Part shown: positions 27,133 to 35,915 of the stretch, in pieces | Layout: each line of letters starts with the position of its first letter | How positions within the stretch are numbered: the first letter of the stretch is position 1 | Source: 62-47 sp039808365 | GTDB taxonomy: Bacteria; Pseudomonadota; Alphaproteobacteria; Rhizobiales; Xanthobacteraceae | Direction: 5' to 3' | Length of the DNA stretch: 64,000 nt | Assembly (NCBI GenBank): GCA_039808365.1 | Contig: JBDHSX010000003.1 | Location: 28,338 to 92,337, forward strand | The notes under the pieces: generated by a model | The model's database searches: none | What the model was told of the DNA's origin: nothing | The model's input: the letters and a program-made list of their open reading frames with translations, nothing else | Program-made: the position numbers and the translations under genes

Positions 27133-27822
27133 CTAGACTTCAGCAAGCACGTCCGACGACAGGCCGAGCAGGGTCAGCGCCCGCGCGAAAGAGTCCCTTG
27201 GAGCGCGAACATCGAAATGCACCGTCGACATGCCGACGCGATCCGCGCCGTCGATGTTGCGCCGCTGGTCATCGACGAAGACACACTGATCGGCCGGCAA
27301 CTTCAACGCATCGAGACATAGCCGGTAGGCGCGCGGATCCGGCTTCAGGATGCCGGTATAGGTTGCGTCGACAACCACCTCGAAAACGCTGAGCAGCGGG
27401 AAGCGGCTGGTAAACCCCTTGCCATAGAACAGATCGAGCTCGTTGGAGAGAATCGCGAGCCGTTTGCCGGCCATGGCCGCGACCTCGATCGTCTTCACGG
27501 CTTCCGGCCGCATGGTCGAGATCGGGTCGTCGCCGCGCGCCCGGCGCACGAAGTCGCTCATCTCCCAGTGCTCGCCGAACCGGTTGCTGATCTCGGCGAT
27601 GCGGATATTCCAGTAATCGCGCTCGGTGATGCGGTTTTCCTGCATGTCGACCCACAACGGATCCGACGCGGGATCAAACGGGCCGCGCCATGTCAGCGTG
27701 CCGGAGGCAAGGCCCAGCGCCTGCTCGGTGACATGGTGGGTCTCGAACAAGGTCCGTGAAATAACGCCCCCGAAATCGAGAACGAGCGCCTGCTTCCCTG
27801 CTGCCATCGACGTGAAATCCAT
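27133..27822 (-). CDS. HAD superfamily hydrolase
   Basis: A 229-residue haloacid-dehalogenase-like hydrolase with motif I DFGGV (Asp about residue 16), motif II SNE in AILSNELDLF, motif III Lys in ILKPDPRAY and motif IV VDDQRRNI. The DFGGV form lacks the usual second motif-I aspartate (DxDxT/V), replaced by Gly, which is typical of epoxide-hydrolase/dehalogenase-like HADs rather than phosphatases. The start overlaps the upstream gene stop (TGATG). Substrate unknown. Confidence 0.87.
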   Translation of the reverse strand: MDFTSMAAGKQALVLDFGGVISRTLFETHHVTEQALGLASGTLTWRGPFDPASDPLWVDMQENRITERDYWNIRIAEISNRFGEHWEMSDFVRRARGDDPISTMRPEAVKTIEVAAMAGKRLAILSNELDLFYGKGFTSRFPLLSVFEVVVDATYTGILKPDPRAYRLCLDALKLPADQCVFVDDQRRNIDGADRVGMSTVHFDVRAPRDSFARALTLLGLSSDVLAEV

Positions 27823-29108
27823 CAGGCTCGCGGTGAGCCGTTGGGGGAGGCCGTAGCGCCCGGCGCGATGATCCCCTGCCTCACCCAGTCGTCGAACGTC
27901 GCCATGACGGCGTCGGTGAATGCGGCGTCGTTGATATGCGCATCCAGTTCGAGGAGATCGGTCGTCGGGCCCAGCGCTGCGACGAACTCCTCGACAAAGG
28001 CGCGATGCGCCTCGGGCTCATGCAGGGGCTGGCCCTCGCGGTCCCATTCCTGAATGCCCTCGCGCGGCAGGATGACCCTCACCTTGCCACGGGCGGACGC
28101 CAGCTTGCGGGCGACGGCGCGCGCCACCGCGCGGCGCTCCGGCGCGGTCGACGTCACCGACGCGATCAGCCGGTTGTGCGAATGATACGGCCGGCCGGCA
28201 TAGGCTTGCGGCGTCTCCTTCCACGACGGCATATCGATCATGTCGATCGCGCCGGGCGCGACGATCTGCGGAATCCCGGCGCGGCCGGCATTCTCCAGCC
28301 GGTCCTCGCCCGCCGTGACGATCGAGCCTTGAACGTCGTTGGCGACTTCCTGCAGGCAGAGATCGAGAACCGCGGCGAACTTGTTCTGCGCCGCCAGCGA
28401 CTCCAGGGCGCGGCCGCCCATGCCGGTGGCATGAAACACCGCCACCTCATAGCCGCGGCGTTCGAGTTCGGGCTTCAAGGTCACGATGTAGCGCAGCGCG
28501 CTGGTGCCGAGCGAACTGATGCCGACGAGCGGCCGATCGAACGCCATCGGCCTGGCATTCCGGCACGCGCCGAGGACGGCGTTCGCCGCCATCCGCAACG
28601 ACGACTGACATAAGCTGTTAAGCCCGTACAATCCGCCGGCCCAGAGAATCGCCATCAAATCCGGCGCAAGGCGTTCGGGCGGAATGAGATGGGAGAACGA
28701 GACCGTCGAGATCAGGAATTTCGGAACGCCGACCGGCAACGCCGCCGTGACATCCAGCGCCAGATCGGTGCCCATGGTGCCGCCGAGCACCAGAACGCCT
28801 TGCGCGCGACCGTCATTGACCGCCTTCAACGTCTGCACGATGGCGCCGCGCGTCATCGCCTGCATGGCGACGTTTTCGTCCGCCGAGTTCGCGATCGCCT
28901 CAAGGGTCATGCCGGCGGCGGCGGCGACGTCCCGGTTGGTGATATCGGCCGCGAACCGCGTCTGCTCGCGGACGCCGACATCCATGACCACGGCACGGCC
29001 GCCGGCCTCGACGACGCAATCGCGCAGAAACGCCATCTCATCCGGCTTGGTGTCGACCGTGCCGATGATCAGCACGCCGTCGCCAGATGTTTGATTCACG
29101 ACACCCAT
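27822..29108 (-). CDS. UPF0261 / Tm-1-like ATP-binding protein
   Basis: A 428-residue protein of the UPF0261 family, related to the N-terminal part of the tomato virus-resistance protein Tm-1. Typical segments are the opening IIGTVDTKPDEMAFLRD, the glycine-rich VLVLGGTMGTDLALDV and FHATGMGGRALESLA. The biochemical role is not known; members often stand in catabolic clusters. I start it at ATG 29108, giving the family N-terminus; the open frame upstream has no support. It is the first gene of the operon with HAD and GGT, behind a promoter that carries a copy of the importer's operator. Confidence 0.87.
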   Translation of the reverse strand: MGVVNQTSGDGVLIIGTVDTKPDEMAFLRDCVVEAGGRAVVMDVGVREQTRFAADITNRDVAAAAGMTLEAIANSADENVAMQAMTRGAIVQTLKAVNDGRAQGVLVLGGTMGTDLALDVTAALPVGVPKFLISTVSFSHLIPPERLAPDLMAILWAGGLYGLNSLCQSSLRMAANAVLGACRNARPMAFDRPLVGISSLGTSALRYIVTLKPELERRGYEVAVFHATGMGGRALESLAAQNKFAAVLDLCLQEVANDVQGSIVTAGEDRLENAGRAGIPQIVAPGAIDMIDMPSWKETPQAYAGRPYHSHNRLIASVTSTAPERRAVARAVARKLASARGKVRVILPREGIQEWDREGQPLHEPEAHRAFVEEFVAALGPTTDLLELDAHINDAAFTDAVMATFDDWVRQGIIAPGATASPNGSPRA

Positions 29109-29335
29109 CGTCAGCTCATCGCAAACCGGACGACGGCCGGTGGACGCCGCGGCATCGAACCGCCGCGCATCCGCCGCTCTCTGGCGACGGCGCAAGACCG
29201 CGCCAACCGAATCGGACCCATTCACGCTCCCCTTTGAACCGGCCGCAATCGACGCCACGGCAACATCGCCTCCGCGACGAACCGACCATCGCCTCCGCGA
29301 CATGCCGGACGCGGCCGACCATCGGGCTATATCGT

Positions 29336-29350
29336 TTCATTGTCAACAAA
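29336..29350 (-). promoter_or_regulatory. Second copy of the importer operator, at the UPF0261 operon promoter
   Basis: TTCATTGTCAACAAA (+ strand) matches 13 of 15 bases of the palindrome at 18167-18181. On the minus strand it contains a consensus -35 TTGACA (29346-29341); a -10 box at the right distance is weak. It lies about 230 bp before the UPF0261 start codon. Confidence 0.55.
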
Positions 29351-29379
29351 TATTCCCGGCAGCGACGGCGCGACGCCGC

Positions 29380-30897
29380 TCATCCGTCGCGGCCGGCGCG
29401 CTCGGCGTAGAGTCGAAACTCGCGGCCCTCCTTCAGCCATGTCAGCCGCTCCTCGCGCAACAGCGTGCGGCGGGTCTTGCCGGAATCGTCGCGCAGGGTC
29501 GCTTGCGAAATCTCGTAGCTCTCCGGATGCTTGTTGCGGCTGAGCCGGTCGGCCAGCACCGCGCCCATGCCGTCGATCACCGCCCGCGCCTCCGCGCCGG
29601 CGTTGATCTCGATGATGGCGTGGATGCGATTGCCGAGTTCGGGATCGGGCAGTCCCACCACGATACTCGAATGCACGTCGGGATGCGCCAGCACCGCGGC
29701 CTCGATCTCCGCCGGATAGAGATTGGCGCCGCCGCGCAGGATCATGTCGGTGAGGCGGTCGCCGAGGTAGAGATAGCCGTCCTCGTCGAGCCGCCCGACG
29801 TCGCCGATCGATTCCCAGCCGTCGCCGCGCCGCTTCGGATCGGCGCCGAGATAGTGATAGGTCGTGCCGACGCCGTCGGTCGGCATGAAATAGACCTCGC
29901 CGGTTTCACCTGTCGGCACGTCGTTGCCATCCGCGCCGATGATGCGGATGGCGCAGGCGGTCGGATCGACCTTGCCGACCGAGCCGCGATGGTCGAGCCA
30001 TTCGGTGCCGGAAATCACCGTGCGGCCCTGGCGCTCGGTGCCGCCGTACAATTCGTAGATTTTTTCCGGCCCGAGCCATTCGATCCACTTTTCCTTCAGC
30101 CACACCGGCATCGGCGCGGCCATGTGGAATACGGTCTTGAGACTGGAGACGTCGTAGCGGCCGCGCACCTCCTCCGGCAGCGCCCAGATCCGGTGCATCA
30201 TGGTCGGCACGAAGTTGACCCATTCGAGTTTATAGCGATCGATCAGCCGCAGCGTTTCCTCGGCGTCGAACTTCGCCATGCCGGTGACGCTGCCGCCGCC
30301 GAACAGCGCGAAATGCGACACGATGAACGGCGCGTTGTGATAGAGCGGCCCCGGATTGAGCAGCGCCGCGCCAGGCTGAATCAACAGAGGCTGTTCGACG
30401 GCGGTGTCGGTGACCGCCGGCAGGTGATCGAGGATCACTTTCGGGCGACCGGTCGAGCCGCCGCTGGTCATCGCCTTCCAGTAGCGCGCCACCGGGCGGT
30501 CGAGCGGTTCGTCGGAGACGCCCTCGGGCACGAACTCGCGCGGCACGCGGTTGGGCGCGTTCCAGTCCGCCTCGCCGCCGACCACCAGCGACGGCTTGAG
30601 GATATCGAGGATCGCGGCGGCCTCGCCGCGCGGCAGCCGGTGCGACAGCGAGGTCGGCGTCGCGCCGAGCTTCCACACCGCGAAACTGGTTTCATAAAAG
30701 GCGTTGCTGTTCGGCAGGCCGATGGCGACGAAATCGCCGGCGTTGACGCCGCGCTCGGCGAAGGCGCGCGCCCGGCGGTTGGCGTTGCGCTCCAGCATCT
30801 CCCAGGTCAGTTCGTCCGCGCCATGCCGCACCGCGACGGTATCCTTCGGCTTGCGATCGGCATACCAGCGCGGCACATCGGCGAGCGGAATCAGCAT
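29380..30897 (-). CDS. AMP-dependent acyl-CoA synthetase/ligase
   Basis: A 505-residue member of the ANL adenylating family that activates a carboxylic acid to its CoA thioester via acyl-AMP. The phosphate loop TSGGSTGRPK (canonical form TSGTTGxPK), the YGGTE motif, the hinge region GDVGRLDEDGYLYLGDR with the A8 Asp, and the catalytic Lys in SGKTRR near the C-terminus are present. ATG 30897 has a GGAG ribosome-binding site at normal spacing. It follows the FUSC gene by 110 bp on the same strand. Acid specificity (bile-acid, aromatic or dicarboxylic) cannot be read. Confidence 0.9.
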   Translation of the reverse strand: MLIPLADVPRWYADRKPKDTVAVRHGADELTWEMLERNANRRARAFAERGVNAGDFVAIGLPNSNAFYETSFAVWKLGATPTSLSHRLPRGEAAAILDILKPSLVVGGEADWNAPNRVPREFVPEGVSDEPLDRPVARYWKAMTSGGSTGRPKVILDHLPAVTDTAVEQPLLIQPGAALLNPGPLYHNAPFIVSHFALFGGGSVTGMAKFDAEETLRLIDRYKLEWVNFVPTMMHRIWALPEEVRGRYDVSSLKTVFHMAAPMPVWLKEKWIEWLGPEKIYELYGGTERQGRTVISGTEWLDHRGSVGKVDPTACAIRIIGADGNDVPTGETGEVYFMPTDGVGTTYHYLGADPKRRGDGWESIGDVGRLDEDGYLYLGDRLTDMILRGGANLYPAEIEAAVLAHPDVHSSIVVGLPDPELGNRIHAIIEINAGAEARAVIDGMGAVLADRLSRNKHPESYEISQATLRDDSGKTRRTLLREERLTWLKEGREFRLYAERAGRDG

Positions 30898-31007
30898 AGG
30901 ATTCTCCGTTTTCTTGTTTGAACCATCACCGGCCAAACCGGCCAGACTGTTGAACGATCTTAGAGTTTCCGAAGCCCGCCGCAACAGCGGCCGCGCGGCC
31001 CGTGCGT

Positions 31008-32120
31008 TCACGCCGCCGGGCCCGCGCCACCTCCCGCTCTGCTCCACGAGGCGATGCAGCGATGCAGGTCGATGAAATTCTGGTGCAGTTGTTCGAGCGC
31101 GAATCCGACCGTGAAAAACCGCTCTGTGACATCGACCGGCAATGCGCGGGTGCGACCCTCGTGGCGCACGGCGGCGACGGCGGCGGTGTAGTGCCCCAGC
31201 GCCGCCTCGAAATCGCCGAGCGGCGGCGGCGCGTCCCGCGCCAGCAGCGCCGCCCGGCTGGAGCGCAGATAGGCGACCGCGGCGATGCGCACGTCGGTCT
31301 GAGCGGCGGCCAGTCGCGATTGCAGGTCGTCCGGCAGCCGCGCCGCGGTGGCGCGGCCGATCATCACCAGATCGTGGCGCAACCGCATCAGGGTCCGCAG
31401 CAGCGGTCCGGTGTCCGGGCCGACCGCGACCCGCGCCACCCGCTCGCGCTCGGCTTCGACGCCGACGACATTGAGGCCGACCAGCGCCTCGCCGATGCCG
31501 TCCTGCAAGCGATGCAGCGTGTCGCTGTCGAGACCGTGCGCCAGCCCCTTCAGCAACTCGTCCAGCGCCGCCGCGATCTGATCCAGCATCCGCGCCGCCG
31601 CCGCGATGGCGAGGTTATGGGCGCGCGACGGCAGCACGGCGAACGACACCACGAGGCCGACGAAGGCGCCGACCGCGACCTCGATCACCCGGTCGATGGC
31701 GGACGCCAGCGGGCTGGCATGGGTCATCGACGGCAGCAACAGCACGATGATCGCGGTGACCGGCGCGACGTTGAGGCTGGGATTGATTGCCGCGACCACG
31801 GCCAGCGGCGCCACCGCGAGCGCCAACGCCGCCAGCAGCGCCAGTTCACTCGTATGCGGAAGCAGGACGGCGATGACACCGCCATAGATCGCGCCGCCGA
31901 TGGTGCCGATCAGATAGTCGGTGGTGACCTTGATGGAGCGGCCGACGCTCATCTGTGTCACGATCACCGCCGTCAGCACCGCCCACAGCGGCAACGGCAA
32001 GCGCAACGCGAGCGCCACCGCCAGCGCCGCCAGCGCCGCGGTCATCACGCGCACGCCGAGCGCGAACTGCGCCCGGCGCGTCGAAAACCAGCCGGAGATC
32101 CGCGACCATGCCGCTCTCAT
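31008..32120 (-). CDS. FUSC family inner-membrane protein, putative aromatic acid exporter
   Basis: A 370-residue protein with about six membrane helices in the first 165 residues (LAALAVALALRLPLPLWAVL, YLIGTIGGAIYGGVIAVLL and others), then a mostly helical cytoplasmic part. This is the half-size FUSC layout related to fusaric acid and aromatic acid efflux proteins (AaeB type). The start ATG 32120 precedes a basic anchor and the first helix; upstream in-frame sequence lacks support. Its place beside an acyl-CoA ligase suggests relief from a toxic carboxylic acid, an inference from context. Confidence 0.82.
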   Translation of the reverse strand: MRAAWSRISGWFSTRRAQFALGVRVMTAALAALAVALALRLPLPLWAVLTAVIVTQMSVGRSIKVTTDYLIGTIGGAIYGGVIAVLLPHTSELALLAALALAVAPLAVVAAINPSLNVAPVTAIIVLLLPSMTHASPLASAIDRVIEVAVGAFVGLVVSFAVLPSRAHNLAIAAAARMLDQIAAALDELLKGLAHGLDSDTLHRLQDGIGEALVGLNVVGVEAERERVARVAVGPDTGPLLRTLMRLRHDLVMIGRATAARLPDDLQSRLAAAQTDVRIAAVAYLRSSRAALLARDAPPPLGDFEAALGHYTAAVAAVRHEGRTRALPVDVTERFFTVGFALEQLHQNFIDLHRCIASWSRAGGGAGPAA

Positions 32121-32301
32121 CGGCACGTCCTTTCCGCATGACGGAGAATAGTGACGCAACGCATGCCAGCCGTTCCGAATCCGTCCCCTCCTGCCCATGC
32201 CAACAAATCGCGATGGCCGCCATTGCTTTTTATGACGGCCCCGCCCGCTTGAACGCCCTTTCCCGGCGCTCTAACCTGCCGCCGGACACGAGGACCATGT
32301 C

Positions 32302-33672
32302 ATGACCGACGAAACCGCCAAGCTTGCCGCCTATGTCGCCGGTCTCACCTATGATGCGATTCCGCGCGAGGTGCTGGAACGGGCCAAACACCTGACGCTG
32401 GATTTTCTCGGCAGCGCGGTGCGGGCGCGGCGCGAGGCGGAATCGACGCCGTCGCTGCTCGGCATGCTGAAGACGCTCGCGCTCGACGGCGACGGCCAGG
32501 CCACCGTGGTCGGCGACAGCAAGACCTGGACGCCGGCGGTGGCGGCGCTGCTCAACGGCGCACTCGGCCATTCGCTCGACTTCGACGACACCCATGCCGA
32601 CTCCTCGCTGCATCCGAGCGCGCCGGTGGTGCCCGCCGCCTTCGCCGCCGGCGAAATGGTCAACGCCTCGGGCCGCGACGTGCTCACCGCCATCGTCGCC
32701 GGCTACGAGGTCTGTTGCCGGCTCGGCAATGCGCTCGACCCGACATCGCACTACGCGCGCGGCTTCCATCCGACCGCCACCGCCGGCACCTTCGGCGCGG
32801 CGGCGGCGGCGGCGAAGCTGTTCGGCCTGAATAAGGAGCAGATCATCTCCGCTTTCGGCGTCTCCGGCAGCCAGGCGGCCGGCTCGCTGCAATTCCTCGT
32901 CAACGGCTCGTGGAACAAGCGCTATCAGGTCGGCGCGGCGGCGATGAACGGCGTGATCGCCGCGACGCTTTCGCGCGACGGCTTCATCGGCTCGTCGGAA
33001 TCGGTGGAGGGCAAGCACGGCCTGCTGGTCGGCTACACCGACGCCCCCCATCCCGACAAGGCGGTGGCCGACCTTGGCAGGACCTACGAGACGATGAAGA
33101 TCGGCGTCAAACCTTATCCGAGCTGCCGCTATACCCATGCCGCGATCGACGCGCTGCTGGCGATGCGCCGCGCCCACAATCTCACCCCGGACCAGATCAG
33201 GCGCGTCGAGATCGGCCTGCACCGCAACGGCATCACGCTCACCGGCGACGCGCCCACCAAGCGGCATCCGACCTCGATCGTCGGCGGCCAGTTCTCGATG
33301 TTCTTCACCGCCGCGCTGGCGCTCGACCAGGGTCGCTTCGGCTGGGACGATTATGCCCGGCTCGGGGACGCCGCCATCGACGCGCTGGCCGACCGGATCG
33401 AGGTGGTGCAGGACGATCGCCTCGAAGTCGGCCGCACCCATCCCTTCGGCGCACGGGTCACCGTCACCACCGACGACGGCGTCCTGGAGGAACTTTATCC
33501 CGATCCGTCCGGCGAACCGACCTCGTTCCCCGACTCCGTCGCGATGCGCCAGAAATTTCTCACGCTGGCCCGCCCGGTGCTCGACAGCCGGGCGGACAAA
33601 TTCGCCGACGCCATCCTGTCGCTGGAAACCTACGACCGCGCGGCGCGGGCGATCCAGCTCGGCCGCGCCTGA
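32302..33672 (+). CDS. MmgE/PrpD family protein
   Basis: A 456-residue protein of the 2-methylcitrate dehydratase fold family. The diagnostic N-terminal motif GHSLDFDDTHADSSLHPS holds the conserved Asp/His residues, and the second domain has the usual YPSCRYTHAAIDALL segment. Beyond methylcitrate dehydration the family includes cis-aconitate decarboxylase-like and other lyases, and no other propionate gene (prpB/prpC) lies nearby, so the reaction remains open. The ribosome-binding site GAGGA stands 7 nt before ATG 32302. Divergent from the FUSC gene with 181 bp between. Confidence 0.88.
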   Translation: MTDETAKLAAYVAGLTYDAIPREVLERAKHLTLDFLGSAVRARREAESTPSLLGMLKTLALDGDGQATVVGDSKTWTPAVAALLNGALGHSLDFDDTHADSSLHPSAPVVPAAFAAGEMVNASGRDVLTAIVAGYEVCCRLGNALDPTSHYARGFHPTATAGTFGAAAAAAKLFGLNKEQIISAFGVSGSQAAGSLQFLVNGSWNKRYQVGAAAMNGVIAATLSRDGFIGSSESVEGKHGLLVGYTDAPHPDKAVADLGRTYETMKIGVKPYPSCRYTHAAIDALLAMRRAHNLTPDQIRRVEIGLHRNGITLTGDAPTKRHPTSIVGGQFSMFFTAALALDQGRFGWDDYARLGDAAIDALADRIEVVQDDRLEVGRTHPFGARVTVTTDDGVLEELYPDPSGEPTSFPDSVAMRQKFLTLARPVLDSRADKFADAILSLETYDRAARAIQLGRA

Positions 33673-33816
33673 CGCAAACCGCCATCCCTGATACGATGGC
33701 GTCGGCCCGGAACCTTTCGGCTTTCAGGCGGTCTTCCGGATGCGCGACGCCATGTTGTCAGCCGCGCTTGCGGGCGTGATAATGCGTTGGCGTTCCTGAT
33801 ACCGATGGGGTGCCCC

Positions 33817-34737
33817 ATGAGCTGGATGCCGTCCAACGATCCGATCCTCGGCAACCCGCAGACGTGCGACGCGCTCGACCTCGTCATCGTGCCGCGCACC
33901 CGCGACCTCGGCGACGGCTTCGCGGTGCGTCGCGCGCTGCCGCACGGCAGGCGACAGATGGTCGGGCCGTTCATCTTCTTCGATCACTTCGGTCCGGTGC
34001 AGTTCATCTCCGGACAGGGCATGGACGTGCGGCCGCATCCGCATATCGGGCTCGCCACCGTCACCTATCTCTTCGACGGTTCGATCATGCACCGCGACAG
34101 CGAAGGAAACGTGCAGGAAATCCAGCCCGGCGCCATGAACCTGATGACCGCGGGGCGCGGCATCGCCCATTCCGAGCGCACGCCGGACGTCCAGCGCGCC
34201 AACGGCCAGAAGATGCTCGGGCTGCAAAGCTGGATCGCGCTGCCGAAGGATCGCGAGGAAATCGCGCCGACTTTCCAGCATTACGGCGCCGAAAGCCTGC
34301 CGCATGTGCGGGACACCGGATTCACCGCGCGCGTCATCGCCGGCCGTTCGTTCGGCGTGGCGTCGAACGTCGATATGGTGTCGCCATGGTTCTATGTCGA
34401 AGTCGCGCTCGACGAAGGCAAGAGCGTGCCGCTCGACGCCGACCACGAGGAGCGCGCGATCTACCTCGTCGACGGCGAAATCGAGATCGCCGGCGACCGC
34501 CACGAGGGTCCGCGCATGCTGATCTTCCGCCCCGGCGACCGCATCACCGTGCGCGCCACCCGACCGACGCGCATGATGTTCCTCGGCGGCACCGCGCTGG
34601 AAGGCCCGCGCTATGTCTGGTGGAATTTCGTGTCCTCCAGCAAGGAACGGATCGAGCAGGCCAAGGAGGACTGGAAAAGCGGACGCTTCGAGGCGGTGCC
34701 GAACGAGACCGAATTCATCCCGCTGCCGGAGCGATAG
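33817..34737 (+). CDS. Pirin family protein
   Basis: A 306-residue bicupin. The N-terminal cupin has the metal-binding DVRPHPHIGLATVTYLFDG motif, followed by GRGIAHSER with another conserved His; the C-terminal cupin includes RAIYLVDGEIEI. Bacterial pirins bind iron or other metals and some have quercetinase activity. ATG 33817 is chosen because GGGG at 33807-33810 provides a ribosome-binding site; ATG 33805 and a TTG at 33787 are less suitable. It appears to be a single gene between the MmgE/PrpD gene and purC. Confidence 0.9.
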   Translation: MSWMPSNDPILGNPQTCDALDLVIVPRTRDLGDGFAVRRALPHGRRQMVGPFIFFDHFGPVQFISGQGMDVRPHPHIGLATVTYLFDGSIMHRDSEGNVQEIQPGAMNLMTAGRGIAHSERTPDVQRANGQKMLGLQSWIALPKDREEIAPTFQHYGAESLPHVRDTGFTARVIAGRSFGVASNVDMVSPWFYVEVALDEGKSVPLDADHEERAIYLVDGEIEIAGDRHEGPRMLIFRPGDRITVRATRPTRMMFLGGTALEGPRYVWWNFVSSSKERIEQAKEDWKSGRFEAVPNETEFIPLPER

Positions 34738-34802
34738 GACTTTGCAGGCGGCGCGGCGCGGCGTATCACCGGGCTTTCCGTCCTGCCTGGAAGTGACACG
34801 CC

Positions 34803-35720
34803 ATGACCACGATGCTCGCCAGCGACCTGCCCCTGCCGCGACTGGGACGCGGCAAGGTCCGCGATATCTACGACGCCGGCGATGACCGCGTGCTGCTGGT
34901 GACCACCGACCGCATCAGCGCCTTCGACGTGGTGATGGGCGAGACCATTCCGATGAAGGGCGCGGTGCTGACCCAGACCAGCGCGTTCTGGTTTCGGCAA
35001 CTCGGCGACACCGTGCCGCATCACATGATCAGCGCCGACGCCGACGCCATCATCGACGCCGTGCCGGTGCTGCGCGACCATCGCGACGCGCTCAAGGGCC
35101 GCGCGATGCTGTGCCGGCGCACCACGGTTTTTCCGATCGAATGCGTGATCCGCGGTTACCTCTCCGGTTCGGCGTGGAAGGAATACGCGCAGTCCGGCAC
35201 GCTGGCGGGCGAGACGCTGCCCGCCGGGCTGGTCGAGAGCATCAAGCTCACGCCCGCGATCTTCAGCCCGGCGACCAAGGCCGAGACCGGCCACGACGAG
35301 AACATCACCGTGGCGCGCATGCGCGAGATCATCGGCGCGGAAGCCACTGGCGCGCTGGAACGCATGACGCGCGACATTTATGCGCGCGGCGAGGCGGTGG
35401 CGCGCGAACGCGGCATCATCATCGCCGACACGAAATTCGAATTCGGCCGCGACAAGGACGGCAACATCCTGCTGATCGACGAGGCGATGACGCCGGACAG
35501 TTCGCGCTTCTGGGCGGTCGACGCCTATCAGCCCGGCCGCCCGCAGGCGAGCTTCGACAAGCAGCCCTTGCGCGATTATCTCGACGCCGAGCGCCGCGCC
35601 GGACGCTGGAACGGCGAAGCGCCGCCGCCGCCATTGCCGGCCGCCGTGGTCGACGCCACCAGCAAACGTTACCTCGACGCCTATCGCCGACTGACGGGGC
35701 GCGAACTCGACGTGGGATGA
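34803..35720 (+). CDS. purC: Phosphoribosylaminoimidazole-succinocarboxamide synthase (SAICAR synthetase)
   Basis: A 305-residue enzyme of purine synthesis that joins CAIR and aspartate using ATP. The signature IADTKFEFG (about residues 209-217) and IDEAMTPDSSRFW are both intact, as is the N-terminal GKVRDIYDAGDD nucleotide-binding segment. This is the longer, roughly 300-residue form; rhizobia often have a second, shorter PurC next to purS elsewhere. It stands alone here and ends before a palindromic repeat that separates it from ptsN. Confidence 0.95.
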   Translation: MTTMLASDLPLPRLGRGKVRDIYDAGDDRVLLVTTDRISAFDVVMGETIPMKGAVLTQTSAFWFRQLGDTVPHHMISADADAIIDAVPVLRDHRDALKGRAMLCRRTTVFPIECVIRGYLSGSAWKEYAQSGTLAGETLPAGLVESIKLTPAIFSPATKAETGHDENITVARMREIIGAEATGALERMTRDIYARGEAVARERGIIIADTKFEFGRDKDGNILLIDEAMTPDSSRFWAVDAYQPGRPQASFDKQPLRDYLDAERRAGRWNGEAPPPPLPAAVVDATSKRYLDAYRRLTGRELDVG

Positions 35721-35774
35721 GCCACAAGAGGACGAGCTAACGCGACCCTTGGAGCAAAATGAATTTTATTGAAT

Positions 35775-35830
35775 CGTCATTGCGAGCACTCGGATCGGCG
35801 TTTCAAGCCGTCCGAGTGCTCGCAATGACG
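35775..35830. repeat. Perfect inverted repeat, variant of family A
   Basis: The outer 13 bases on each side (CGTCATTGCGAGC and complement) are identical to the family A ends, but the inner arm is ACTCGGA instead of GAAGCGA. Total arms are 20 bp and perfect, followed by another CGGC/GCCG pair after one bulged T. It fills the convergent purC-ptsN gap. Confidence 0.8.
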
Positions 35831-35915
35831 ACAAAATGGAATCTCTGACACCTTCCGCGCGAATGAACATCACGCGATGCTTCGTGATCGAAGCGCGGCG
35901 CGTGGAGGCCGGCGG

